This document shows, piece by piece, positions 11,050-22,209 of a stretch of DNA of 64,000 nt. The notes under the pieces are model-generated. The model ran no database searches. It saw nothing but the letters and a program-made list of their open reading frames with translations, and had not been told where the DNA came from. The translations under genes were made by a program, and so were the position numbers. This DNA is from Zanthoxylum bungeanum (lineage: Eukaryota > Streptophyta > Magnoliopsida > Sapindales > Rutaceae), in contig SKCR01007778.1 of assembly GCA_019454045.1 (NCBI GenBank), positions 186,001 to 250,000 of the forward strand, written 5' to 3'. Positions within the stretch are counted from its first letter, which is position 1; each line of letters starts with the position of its first letter.

Positions 11050-14000
11050 CTCGGTGTCTATTTCTACTACCTTACATTACGTCAAACCGGATGTTATTGA
11101 TGGACAGGTTAAGTGTGCCCTCCTTTAGAGGCTGCTGAAAAAGGAAGTGTGTTTTGGCGCAACACTTTAGTTGGGTATTTTGTGGGGGAAAAGGCTACTG
11201 TTTCAAATTGTGAACTCTATTGCTCACAAGATCTGGGGGAGGCTTGGATTGCGGGAAGTTTTGACCTCAGATAATGGCTTCTTTTTGTTCAAATTTGAAA
11301 GTTTTCAAGAAGCTAGTGAGGTGTTGGACAAAGCCCCATGACATATGGACCGTTTGTTCTCAAGCTTTGGCAACCGAGTTTACCTTTGACTAAGGATGAC
11401 CTCTTTAATGTTCCGGTGTAGGTTAGACTTTTTACTCTGCCTTTTGAGTTTTGGATTGCTAATGGACTTAGTTGCTTCGCCAGTACGATTGGGAGACCTC
11501 TCAATGCTGACCATATTACCCTTTCTAGGAAAAGACTCAGTTTTGCTTGTGTTTGAGTTGAAATTGATGCTCGGAATCCTCTGGTATAGAATATTGACTT
11601 TGAGTATCCTAATGGTACTCGGTTTCAAGTGAGGGTTGAATTCGAGTGGGTTCTTGTGAAATGTTCTTCTTGTGAGGTTTTTGGTCATTCATTAAATTCT
11701 TGCCCGAGGAAGGCTCCGAGTAGGGAGGAATGTAAGCTTTCTCAGACATGGGTTTCTAAAACTTCCCCTCCTATTTCGGGTGCAGCAGTTTCGGTTGAGG
11801 CAGTTAAAGATAAGGAGGGTACTTGGTTTTTGGTCTCTAAGAAGAATCGAGGTAAGGTAGCAACTATGACCACTCGTGTAAAATCAAGTGGTGATGTGAC
11901 TTCGGGTGGTACCACTGATAGGGTCTTTGTTTTGGGTGTTCTTCTAAGAGTCTGGAATTGGCTCCAGTAGTTACTTCTGTGCTAGTTGATTCTTCTAAGG
12001 AAGTTGTTGTGGAGGCAGTACATAAGAGGGAGGAGGGAGAATATACTCATGTTGCTACACAGCCAGTCAGGTTTAATTCGGGTTTCTTTAAGAAGACTTT
12101 GAGTATTGTGGAGGATGATGTTCTTTGTGCTACTCTCTCTTTCTTTTCTTCGAGGCGCCTCATGAGGTAGGTTAATGCGACATCTATTGCTCTGATCCCG
12201 AAGATCCCTAATCCTTCCCAGGTTAAGGATTTTCGTCATATTTTTTTGTTGTAACACTATTTACAAGTGTATTGCCAAGCTTATTGCGAATAGGATGAAG
12301 ATTGTCCTTCCTTCTGTGGTTAGTCATAATAAATCAGTCTTTGTTCAGCGCATTAGCGATAATATTTTATTGTGCTAGGAATTGGTTCGGAACTATCACC
12401 GGAAAGGTGGGACCCCAAGATGTGCTCTTAAGATTGTTCGTTGGGACTTTATGGTTGAGGTCTTGCAGACTATTGGTTTTCCAGAGAGGATGGTGGGACA
12501 GATTCGGGAGTGTATGACTTCTACCATGTTTTCTGTGGCTATTAATGTGGAGTTGCATGGCTTTTTTCTGGGGGCCGTAGGCTGCGACAAGGTGATCCTA
12601 TGTCTCATTATCCTTTTGTTTTGGCAATGGAAGTTCTCTCAGGCTTACTTCATAATATGGCTCAGGATCGAGGTTTCATGTTTCAATGGCGTTGTTCTAA
12701 GGATCGCCTCATACATCTATGTTTTGTGGATGATCTTATGATTTTTTGTAAGCGGATGCCTCCTCGGTTTCTTTGATCAAGGATTGTCTTTAGTAGTTTA
12801 TGGGTTTATCAAGCTTAGCTCTGAACCTAGCTAATAGTCATCTTTTCTCCTCCGGTATATCCCTTACTCTTAAGGATCATCTGCTTCATGTTTTGGGTTT
12901 CCAAGAGGATATTATTCCAGTGAGGTATCTATGAGTTCCTTTGATCTCTTCTTATGTTCCGGGCTTCAGACTGTGCTTCTCTTGTTGAGCGTTTTGTTAG
13001 GCATGCCAAGAGTTGGAGTAGTAAGTTTCTTTCGTATGTGGGGCGGCTTTAGCTCATCAAATCTGTTCTGTTCTCCATTTAAGTCGATTGGTCTTCTTTA
13101 TATATTCTTCTTAAGTTTGTTATTTTCCTTTGGAATGGTAGTGAGCTTACTTCATCGGGGGCGAAAGTGGCTTGGAGTAAAGTTTGTTTACCTTTGAAAG
13201 ATAAGGGTTTGGGGATCAAGATATTAGAGACTTGGATTAGAGCAGAAATTGTTAAGCACTTATGGTTTCTTTTGCTCTGGTCAAGTTTCCTCTTGGTCGA
13301 CTTGGGTTCAGTCTTACTTGCTTCGGGGGAGGAGCTTTTGGGAGGTGTCTTGTCCTGGAGATTGTTCTTAGAGCTGGCGGAAGATCTTGGAGCTTTGTTA
13401 TTGGGCTCGGTGGAGGATGACAGTTAGGATTGGGAATGGTGAAAAGACGTTGTTGTAGTTTGACTACTGGCATCCTCTTGGTCCGATTATGGATACGTTG
13501 GGTGAGAGAGTAATTTACGACTCAGGCTTGGATATGATGGCTACAGTTGCTTCTACTGTTGCTGACTCTTCCTAGCATTGGCCTCCAGCTAGGTCTGCTG
13601 CCCTTGTTGATTTGGCTCGGTCCCATCTTCCGGACCCTTTTAATATGATGGAGGATGAGCTGGTTTGGCTGGATGATTATAGAGGGAGGTTTTCAGTGGA
13701 TAGTGCTTGGAATGCTATGCGGACGAGGGGTCCCTTAATGCGTTGGTCTCGTATTGTTTGGTTTCAGAAGGCTATCCCACGCCATTCTTTTCTACTTTGG
13801 ATGAATATTCAGAGGGGCTTATATACCTAGGATCATTTGTTGAGGTTCGGTATCTCTGCCTGTTCGCGATGTATCATCTGTGGTTGCTCAGGTGAGGATA
13901 TTGATCATATTTTTTCCAATGTAATTTCTCTCCGAGCGTTTGGACGACTATACCGGCTATGTGTAGGTTAGGTTGGAGCTCTCGAGATTGGCTACAGACT

Positions 14001-14400
14001 GTTGAGTGGATGTACAGTTTACCGACGGCTCTTTACGTCATCTTCTTGTTCGGATGTCGTTTGTTGCGTCAGTTTACCATATTTGGAGGGAAAGGAATGC
14101 CCGCACCCATGATGGGTCGCCTCGACCTATTTTTGTTCTTCTCAGTGATATTATTTTTACTGTTCGGTCTTGTGCTAGCTTATTGTGGAAGGTGAAACCA
14201 TCTTATGACAATAAATGGCTTCATCTCTCCTGGCACATGCCCGATGACATCTTTTTATGATCTTATTTTGCTTGTAGCCGTACGGATTTTCTTCTAGGAG
14301 GGCTTGTCCTCTTTAGTTGTCTGAGGTATGCCCCTTTGCTCTTGTATAGTTTTGTTTTGGTTAATATACTTACTTTATCCCAAAAAATGGGTATTTTTTT
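11050..14400 (+). pseudogene. LINE (non-LTR retrotransposon) remnant with internal deletion
   Basis: ORF1 pieces (about 11,200-12,150) include a DUF4283-like region (PFVLKLWQPSLPLTKDDLFN in one frame) and a CCHC zinc knuckle, CSSCEVFGHSLNSC, at about 11,662-11,703. Near 12,165 the sequence jumps to the reverse-transcriptase block IALIPKIPNPSQVKDFR, so the APE-type endonuclease and the start of the RT are missing. RT continues through RRLRQGDPMS and the active site FVDDLMIF (12,723 on). The zf-RVT region follows at 13,610-13,930 (LVWLDDYRGRFSVDSAWNAM, AIPRHSFLLW) and a degraded RNase H-like tail at 13,990-14,270. Many stops and frameshifts. The 3' end is near the T-rich stretch at 14,380-14,400; the 5' end is not defined. 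Confidence 0.82.
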
Positions 14401-14946
14401 TGGTTTATAGTTGCGGTCCATTCTATAATTGTATGGCGTCCTTGATCAAAGATCATTCTTGTGGTGACATGAGAATATAGGTACCTAATATAATATGATC
14501 ATATAGGTCTGGACCTAGATAGAAATAAATTTCTTATAATATCCATTAAATGAATAAATTCATTTCAATCTACTAGATGATCATATATGGATTGATCTGA
14601 ATCATGAGTGTACTGCGAATATAAAGGTGATGTTGGTGTAGCAATCCCGACCAATAGCTACGTACTTTGGGGATATAGTTTGATGTGTAGCTGGAGACAT
14701 TTTACATAGATATAGATTTCACTTCTTCTTACAATAAGTAAAGGAGTATCTTCCTTAAGGATTGATTCGGTACTTGAATTAGAGTGCTCAAGTGTTTTTA
14801 TTGTGAATAGAAAGATTAATATTCATAATAGTTATGAATAAATTATTCATTAGATAATCAATGGAACTTAAGGTAAAAATAATTAAAGTGGTATAACAGA
14901 CATTATGACTTGACTCTAATTATGAGATACTCGTGAAGAGTCAATT
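14401..14946. other. Unclassified AT-rich non-coding DNA
   Basis: No gene, tRNA or clear repeat boundary is visible. The style (GGTGTAGCAATCCCGACC, ATTATGAGATACTCGTGAAG) suggests remnant LTR-element sequence, but I cannot match it to another copy in the window. Confidence 0.4.
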
Positions 14947-15639
14947 TGTAACATCCCACTCCAAGAGATGCTTCCGGTAGGGAATAGGTCGTCTTATCCC
15001 CCTGGGCCTCTGACTTTCTAACTATGATTAATATTGTCAAACTCATTTCAAACATAAACTCATGTATGGGACCATTGCCCAACTTGATAATATGAAATGT
15101 AACTCAATGCTCATAATTGCCTACTTAATAACAATACAGTTTACAACTTTGTTTACAGATACTTTTACTCAATACAATGAGGGATACAAAATTTTACTGT
15201 GACTCTGACTGAACTCTCTTTCTGACTGGACTTGATGGACCAAACACCGTAGTGACTATCATCAGTATCCATCCTCTCGAGCTCGTCCTCCGGGTATACC
15301 TGCAAAATAAAGAAACTGTGAGTGGAGGGGTTAGATCGTTTGAATGACCTAGTGAGTGGACAGTTTAAAACAAAAACTGAAATACTCTTTAAAATATTCA
15401 TTTGTTTTTGAATTCGAAATCGTCTTCAAGAGAATAATCTTTTCTGAAAACTCTTTCACATCTGAAAACCGATATCTTTCTGAGAATCTTTTTTGAAAAC
15501 CTTTTATGTTTGTAAAACTCTGATTTCTTTCTAAAACTCTTTCTTAAACTATTATATTGAAAGTCTTTGATAAAAGAATTTTTTTTTAATTTTTTTTTAT
15601 AAAACCATGTCTCTGAGTATCTCTGGAAAACCTGACGCA

Positions 15640-16505
15640 TGAGTGCATTATATATTGCCAGCCCCCTATACGCCTGAACTAGTGGTCCGAGGGCGTTACG
15701 TATCACCATCTCCCAAGCCACTGAATTGGAGCCAGGTGTGCAAATCCATGACGTTGGGGTGTTACGTATCACCGTCCTCAAATCATGCCACTATCATATC
15801 CTTGAATCTAGGGTCTAGCAGCGTTACGTATCGTTGTCCCCCTAGCCTTGAAATATGGTGGTTAGGGGTGGCAATCTGGGTCAGGATTTGTTTATTCGTT
15901 CGATTCGATTCGCTTTAAAGTGAATACGGGTCTGAAAAAATGGATTCGTTTAATAAATGGATCAATTCGAATCGATTCGTTTATTAAACGAATCAAATAC
16001 GAATTTAAGCTCATTGATTCATTTATTCATTTAGGATTCGTTTTATTATTTTTAATTACTAGTTCTTGTTAATTTTTAATTAAGATTCGAGAAATTATAG
16101 CTAATTACCATATAAAATGTAATATTTTCGATATTTGATGAGATATTTTTAGTAAATATATTAATTACATATTTTATATGTATATATTTATGAAGAATTA
16201 ATGTAAAGTAAATTATTTTATTAAATAATATCATGACTAAACGAATAAACGAATATTCATATTCTATTCGTTTAATAAAAGAATCGAATACGAATCCTGA
16301 TATTAGGATTCGTTTAATAAACGAATTGAATACGAATCCATGATATTTTGATTCGATTCGTTTAGGATTCGATATAAATTCGATTCGTTGATTCGTTTTG
16401 CCACCCTTAATGGTGGTGTTGGGGCGTTACGTATCGCCGTCCCCCAAGCCACAAATCTGAAGCCAGGGGTGCGGATCTATGCTACCTTCCAGACTCTGAA
16501 TTTGA
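15640..16505 (-). repeat. Minisatellite with GCGTTACGTATC units in minus-strand LTR
   Basis: Units containing GGCGTTACGTATCRCCGTC and CCAAGCCAC recur at about 15,693, 15,758, 15,817 and, after the MITE, 16,424. Similar units are in the neighbouring LTR at about 30,220-30,340. The hAT-like MITE landed inside this array. Confidence 0.7.
15863..16409. mobile_element. hAT-like MITE, 547 bp, 8-bp target duplication ATGGTGGT
   Basis: Ends are TAGGGGTGGCAA (15,863 on) and its complement TTGCCACCCTTA (to 16,409) with one mismatch. Identical flanks ATGGTGGT lie at 15,855-15,862 and 16,410-16,417. The interior has no ORF and is full of short palindromes built on ATTCGTTTATTAAACGAAT, dense near both ends, as expected for transposase-binding subterminal repeats. 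Confidence 0.9.
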
Positions 16506-17079
16506 GATCTATGGCATCTTTAATCCATAGTCCTGAACTGCGTGTGCACATGATATCTGTATCCGTCAATTCTATATCTGAGTCAAGTTACATACTTAGG
16601 TGGGATTTTGCCCCATGCCTCCAAAAATCATAAAACTCAAGCTTTGAAAAACAGTTTTCCTAAATCACCATCATTCGTAAAATAACTGTAATACAACTTA
16701 TCTTTCTGAAACATACTCTTTCTTAAAACAATTGGAAATAAATCTGGCTAATGCTTAATGCCCTATGTGCTTAAAAAGTAAGTCTGAAATCAAAATAATT
16801 AAATAAAATCAGTTTGAGAAAAGGGTCCACTCCGATTTGGAATATGGCTAACATAACATCACTTTACCGAAAGAAATTATGGTTCCTATGATGATCTATA
16901 ATTGATAAATTTGAATAGAATATATAGGTTGTAGGATTTCTTAATTCAAGCAATTGCTATCATTACATGGCGTATCATGCTTGTGTCATGATGTAATATA
17001 TATATGTGAGCTAATAAGAGATCTTTAGAGTGGCCTTTTAACATGTTAGGGTGAAACTGGAATGAACAAAAACTGGTTC

Positions 17080-17400
17080 TGGGAAAATTCTAGTCAAGCA
17101 TCGTGACGTTGTACCCTGGGCGTCGTGACACTCACACATGCAACTGAACCAGTGAGCATCCTCTGTTTCCTCATCGCGATGTAAGGGTTGGGCCTCATGA
17201 CTCCCACACGCATCGCAATGCTGAGTTCTTACCGTCTCGACGTCCACCAAATAAAAATGATGCAGTGAGCCTCCTCTTTTTTCCGCAACATGACGCTAGT
17301 CCTTGGGTGTCGTGACGTTCGCATTCCAGGACCAAGTCAAAGAGTAGTTTCCCAGTACGCGTTGAGACGATGAGTTCACGTGTCGCGATTCCAGCCTGTT
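17080..17400. repeat. CpG-rich degenerate repeat of CATCGTGACG / GTCGTGACAC motifs
   Basis: Within an AT-rich LTR, this stretch contains about ten degenerate copies of a 10-bp motif (RTCGYGACGY or GTCGTGACRY) on both sides of spacer words such as CTGGGCGTC. A comparable stretch is at 30,870-31,190 in the related LTR. No coding meaning is evident. Confidence 0.6.
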
Positions 17401-17641
17401 TTCAGGACCCAACTTCAACTTCATCTTCACTCTCAACTTCTACAACACTACTCAAGCTATAACCACAAAAATACACAAAATATCATCAATAACAGCCTCT
17501 AATATTTTCTCATGTTCATCCCATAGACCTCAACTTAATTTCATTCCTATGGATTTCAAAAATTGGGAATTTCTCACAAAACATCACTTTCTTAACTCAA
17601 TAATCACCGATACATCATCAAATTCAAGCCAACAACATACT

Positions 17642-18327
17642 TGTACGGGCCAAATTTGGACCTGAGGGTAAAACCGTCTTTTCATGTCAAAATCAATACC
17701 AAAAGCCCACAAATATAGGCCCATTAAACACCATACTGGAAAACCCCACCCAAAAAGACCTTATTCCATCGGTACATAACGCTACAAATATAAAGCCAAA
17801 CAAGTAGACAACATAAAACACACTTCAATTTGTTACTAATTGTTTCCTCTTTTTCTAAGCACAAACACGTGCAGCACCGAAAGTCGAATCCAAGGCACGT
17901 TGTGGGCTTCTTTGCCAGTAATGTCAGCATGTTGTAGGCCCGTTGCCAGCTTTTATCACAGCTGCAAAGTAATCTCTTTTCAGATCTATAAAAGGGAAGA
18001 TAACTCAGGGTTCAAGAGAGGCTTCACATCCTTCTTACAAATTTCAGTTCTCTAGCACAAGTTCTAAGAGCTTTCTATTACCAAAAACACTTGTCACCGC
18101 CCTCACGGCCACCAAAAGAAAGTCAAGGTAATAATAAGCCTTACTTTTACATTTTACATTCTTACAGCTCATTTCATACGACTGACTTGAGCGTTGGAGT
18201 GTCCCCGGCACCCACCACACCGGTGGGCAGTCTACTCCCGCTCACTCTACCTTTGTCTTGCAGGATCGTTAATGCCCACAACCTATAAATTCTGATTGTG
18301 GACCTCGGCCGAATTCCAGCGTCCATA
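17642..18327 (+). mobile_element. 5' LTR of Tat-type Ty3/gypsy element
   Basis: 686 bp from TGTACGGGCC to GCGTCCATA. It matches the 3' LTR at 28,235-28,918 with about two dozen differences counted by eye (roughly 96 percent identity), mostly transitions. The element is flanked by ATACT at 17,637-17,641 and 28,919-28,923. A likely TATA element, TCTATAAAAGGG, is at about 17,977-17,990 and is conserved in the other LTR at about 28,578. Confidence 0.95.
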
Positions 18328-18330
18328 ATT

Positions 18331-18348
18331 TGGCGCCCACCGTGGGGC
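18331..18348 (+). promoter_or_regulatory. Primer-binding site of Tat element
   Basis: TGGCGCCCACCGTGGGGC begins three bases after the 5' LTR end. TGGCGCC primer sites are typical of this kind of plant gypsy element. I do not assign the tRNA. Confidence 0.85.
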
Positions 18349-18395
18349 CTTAGCGATTTATAGCAAGCAAAAGATTTCTCAGTCTACAATTCAAA

Positions 18396-19990
18396 TTGTC
18401 ATTCATGGCTTCAAGCAGCGAGCTGACACCATATCCAATTGCAGCCCAAATAACTATGCTACATGAACGATTACGAACTTTGGAGGAGGAGAATTTGACC
18501 ATGCGAAGTTCCAACATAAACCTTCGGAAGCAGTTGAAATTAATCTCTTCCACTTCTCAACAACGTGATTCTCCGGACAATGCCAACAATGATATAGCTC
18601 CATCCAATCTTTTGGAAACATTCAACGATGTGGCAAATGATGATCCTTCTCCAGGCGACCATCCGAGAAATCCTACGATTCTGCCAATTTCCCCAGCCGA
18701 CCAGGCTCAGCAAGTCGCCTCCAATATGCGCCAAGAAATGTTAGAGTTCAAAGAAGCAATATTGTCCAGTCTACCAGGCATAAAACTACCAATGAGGAAA
18801 AGTAGAGCTGGGACAATTTCTGACACACCATTTTTTGAGACTATCACCTCTGTAGAATTACCAAGGAAATTCAGCCATCCAGATATGAAAATGTATGATG
18901 GGTCGACAGACCCAGACGACCACATCATCCATTACAAATATAAGATGATGTCAACAGGCCTAACCCCTCGACAGTGGGAGGCTGGAATGTGCAGAGGGTT
19001 TGGGGAGACATTGGCGGGTCCAGCCCTAACTTGGTTCATCAATATCCCATATAGGTCCATTGGGTCATACCAACATCTGGCAGACAAATTTGTAGAGCAT
19101 TTCGCGAGTTCTTGCAAGATTGAAAAGACTTCAGACGACCTTTATGCCATCCAACAAAGGAAAGGTGAATCTTTACGAAGCTACGTAGCTCGCTTCAATA
19201 AAGAAATGATAACTATCCCGGACCTCCATCAACCTACTGCAGTAGAAGCATTCAGAAATGGTTTGCTTCTAGAAAGCGGACTTTACAAGAAACTCACTAA
19301 ATTCCGATGCTACATGATGGATCAAGCCATGACCGACCCCAAATTGAAATAAGATGGGAAGAAGACAAGAGGAACAAAAGAAAAGAGAATTCTACTGGTT
19401 TGTAATACAATAGTACTCAAGATACTACTAAATAGCGCAAATAATTTCCCAACAAAGCACCACGGCCAACAGACAGGAAGGATCATCAGAAAATGCATCA
19501 ACATTTCAATTGGGACTTCAAGCGTCAACCATTGCCATTCAGGGGACATGACAAATCTACTAACAGGGAGAGACTCCCAGACTACAATTTTACTGTTTCC
19601 CCAGGGGAATTGGTTTCGGTACTCAAGAAGATGGGAAGCGAAGTAAGGTGGCCCCCACGCTCCAGAGATTATTCAGTCAAGAAAGATACCAGCAAGTGGT
19701 GTGAGTTTCATCGAGATTATGACCATACGACAGTAGATTGTGTAGCTCTAAGATTGGAAGTATTGGAATTGTTGAATAAAGGGCACTTGAAGGAATTGCT
19801 CACAGATAAGGGCAAGGCTACAATGGCCAGGAGAAATGATAAAGAAGATGGCCCCATACTACCACCACCAATCAACAATACTGTAAGTTTTATTTCCGGT
19901 GGTTCTGAAGTCAGTGGTGTCTCATATTCAGCAGCGAAACGACATGCCAGAGTTGCAACTGGGGTCTTTTCTATTCGACTATGTCAATAG
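18396..19990 (+). pseudogene. Tat-element gag (capsid domain and zinc-knuckle-like C-terminus), frameshifted
   Basis: Encodes the capsid precursor. The first frame (18,396-19,352) opens with a short coiled coil (MLHERLRTLEEENLTMRSS) and carries the Retrotrans_gag fold: MKMYDGSTDPDDHIIHYKYK, then WEAGMCRGFGETLAGPALTW, then ESLRSYVARFNKEM. The Met at 18,405 fits as well as 18,396. A stop at 19,350 and a frameshift separate it from the second frame (19,493-19,990), which holds a degenerate zinc finger WCEFHRDYDHTTVDC typical of the Tat group. The broken frame means no full gag is made from this copy. It lies directly downstream of the primer site. Confidence 0.88.
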
Positions 19991-20039
19991 AGGAGACGTG
20001 TACAAACCTTGCAATTGAATTTTCAGATGACAGCAATTC

Positions 20040-20695
20040 CAGTCGAGTGAATCTGTATCATGACGCGCAAGTAATCTCATTACAGATTGCAAATTTTATG
20101 GTCAAAAAATCTTAGTCGACACAGGTTCGTCAGCAAATATCATCTTCAGAACAGCTCTTTCCGATATGGGAACCGATATAGAAAAGATCAACATGAGGTC
20201 AACTGTTCTTATCGGGTTCAGCGGTGAACAGAAATTCACCATTGGAGAGATAACTCTTCCAGTCTATGCGGGAGGAATCAATAAGTTGACTTCATTTTTG
20301 GTCATCGATTGTCCCTCAGCCTACAACATGATCGTTGGTAGACCTTGGATCCATGAAATGAGGGCAGTCTCATCGACTTACCATCAAGTACTTAAATTCC
20401 CTACAAGATGGGGAGTCCAAGAGATTAAAGGAGACCAATCTGCTTCCAGAAGTTGTTACCAAATGACTTTAAAAGCAAAACCTCAGTCAGCATAGCAATT
20501 AATGAAAGGATCTGATACATCATCGCCAGACCTACCGAATATTGAGGAGCTCGACGAAGTCCAAATTCACCCACAATACAATGACCATAAAGCACAGATT
20601 GGAGCTAATCTAGACCCCAAGCTACAGGCAAACTTAATTAATTTTTTTAGGAAACAACATGATTGCTTCACCTAGTCTCACGAAGATATGACTAA
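20040..20695 (+). pseudogene. Tat-element aspartic protease
   Basis: Retroviral-type protease that would mature the polyprotein. The active site reads ILVDTGSSANIIF near 20,110, followed by LIGFSGEQKFTIGEITLPV and the conserved AYNMIVGRPWIHEMRAVSS block. The frame stops at 20,493 after PQSA, then continues as a linker (NIEELDEVQIHPQYNDHKAQ) to about 20,695. It is separated from gag by a stop/frameshift near 20,000. Confidence 0.85.
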
Positions 20696-21600
20696 GATCG
20701 TATTGATTCAATGGTTGATGCTACCGCTGGCCATGAATTGTTAAGTTTCATGGATGCGTATTCAGGCTACAATCAAATCCTCATGCATCCAGGCGACCAA
20801 GAGAATACAGCCTTTGTCACCAACATGGGATTTATTGCTACAAAAGGTAATGCCATTCGGCCTCAAAAATGCTGGAGCTACTTATCAACGCATGGTAACA
20901 AAATGTTTTCTCAACAAATGGGAAAATAATGGAGGTCTACATAGACGATATGCTGGTGAAATCATTAGAAGCCAAACAACATCTATCACATTTGGAGCAT
21001 ACATTCGACACAATGAGGAGGTATGGCATGAAATTGAATCCTACGAAATGTGTTTTTGGTGTCGCTTCAGGAAAATTTCTTGGATACATGGTTACGCGAC
21101 GAGGGATAGAGGCCAATCCAAGCCAGATCAAATCTATACTCGACATTCCTTCTCATACCAATCCTAAAGACGTCATGCGATTAGCTGGAAGAATTGCTGC
21201 ACTGAATAGATTCATTTCAAAGTCAACCGACAAAATTTTCCTATTCTTCTCCACCTTGAAGAAAGCCAAGAACTTTGAATGGACTCCAGCCCGCGAGGAA
21301 GCATTGAAAGAACTCAAACGATACTTGTCTTCTCCGCCTCTTTTATCGAAGCCACTCAACAACGAAAGGCTTTTTCTTTATAGGAGTTTCGGAGCAAACA
21401 GTAAGTGCAGTCCTGATCAGAGAGGAAAATGGTACTCAACTCTCAGTCTATTATGTAAGTAAAGCGTTATTGGATACGGAGTCACGCTACACTCTTATGG
21501 AAAAATTGGTACTAGCTTTGATAATGGCAGCAAGAAAGCTTACCGCCATATTTTCAAGGGCATTCAATCAAAGTTTACACATCTTACCCGATGAGAACCA
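20696..21600 (+). pseudogene. Tat-element reverse transcriptase and first RNase H, N-terminal RT block deleted
   Basis: After the protease linker the sequence jumps at about 20,698 straight to DSMVDATAGHELLSFMDAYS. The RT finger region with the usual VPKKNGKWR-type motif is missing, roughly 95 residues compared with the family. The rest is readable over three frames: VMPFGLKNAGATYQRMV, the active site YIDDMLVKS (20,938 on), GKFLGYMVTRRGIEANP and FEWTPAREEALKELKRYL. The following first RNase H is short and frameshifted (to about 21,600). Inference: this copy cannot supply its own RT. Confidence 0.85.
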
Positions 21601-21644
21601 TTCTCCATAAACCCGAGATTTCCGGGAGATTGACAAAATGAGAT

Positions 21645-22208
21645 GTGAAGCTTGGAGAACACAACATTACCTACCAACCACGGACTGCGATCAAGTCACA
21701 AGCACTTACAGATTTTGTGGCTGATTTCAGTCCCAGTCTACAGGCACCAGCTGAACAAGAAATCCATTACATTAATCCATCAGCCACATGGAAGCTCGCA
21801 ATCGACGGATCAAGCAACAAACATGGATGCGGCTTAGGGATTGTGATTACTACTCCAGAAGGCGACGTGGTGCAACAGGCAATCAAGTGCGACTTCAGAA
21901 TTACCAATAATGAAGTCGAATACGAGGCCCTCATAGCCTGCCTAAACTTGGCTCGAGAACTTGGAGCCAAAAGGGTTGAAGTAAAGTCAGATTCCCAATT
22001 AATTATCAATCAATTCCAGGGTTCATATCAAGCTAGAGATTCACAGATGGCTTCTTATCTACAAAAGGTGAAAGAACTTCAGTCGACATTTGAGCAACTG
22101 ACCATTTGTCAAGTCCCCAGAAATGAAAACACGCACGCAGACGCTTTAGCTACCCTGGGTTCGACAATTGAAGGAGAGAAAATCCATTCCATCCCAGTTT
22201 ATTTTTAG
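21645..22208 (+). CDS. Second (archaeal-like) RNase H of Tat element
   Basis: An open frame with the complete RNase H signature: WKLAIDGSSNKHGCGLGIV (first Asp), NNEVEYEALIACLNLAREL (Glu), VKSDSQLIINQFQGSY (second Asp) and NTHADALATLGS (last Asp). Tat-type plant gypsy elements are known to carry this second RNase H between the original one and integrase. Here it is the best-preserved domain of the element. The open frame is a segment of the polyprotein, so its Met is not a true start. Confidence 0.88.
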   Translation: MKLGEHNITYQPRTAIKSQALTDFVADFSPSLQAPAEQEIHYINPSATWKLAIDGSSNKHGCGLGIVITTPEGDVVQQAIKCDFRITNNEVEYEALIACLNLARELGAKRVEVKSDSQLIINQFQGSYQARDSQMASYLQKVKELQSTFEQLTICQVPRNENTHADALATLGSTIEGEKIHSIPVYF

Positions 22209-22209
22209 T

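Larger units (their letters stand above)
14947..17641 (-). mobile_element. Minus-strand long LTR (TGTAACATCCC family), first part
   Basis: Read on the minus strand this is the 3' part of an LTR; its end is TGTAACATCCC as written on the plus strand at 14,947. It carries the family landmarks in reverse: CTACCGGAAG-like and CAGAGGCCC blocks near the end, a minisatellite (15,640-15,860 and 16,418-16,500) and a block equivalent to GGCATGAGG...AACC at about 16,600. It is interrupted by a hAT-like MITE at 15,863 and by a Tat element at 17,642, and resumes at 28,924. Flanks CAATT/AATTC suggest a 4-5 bp duplication, not exact. Confidence 0.75.
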
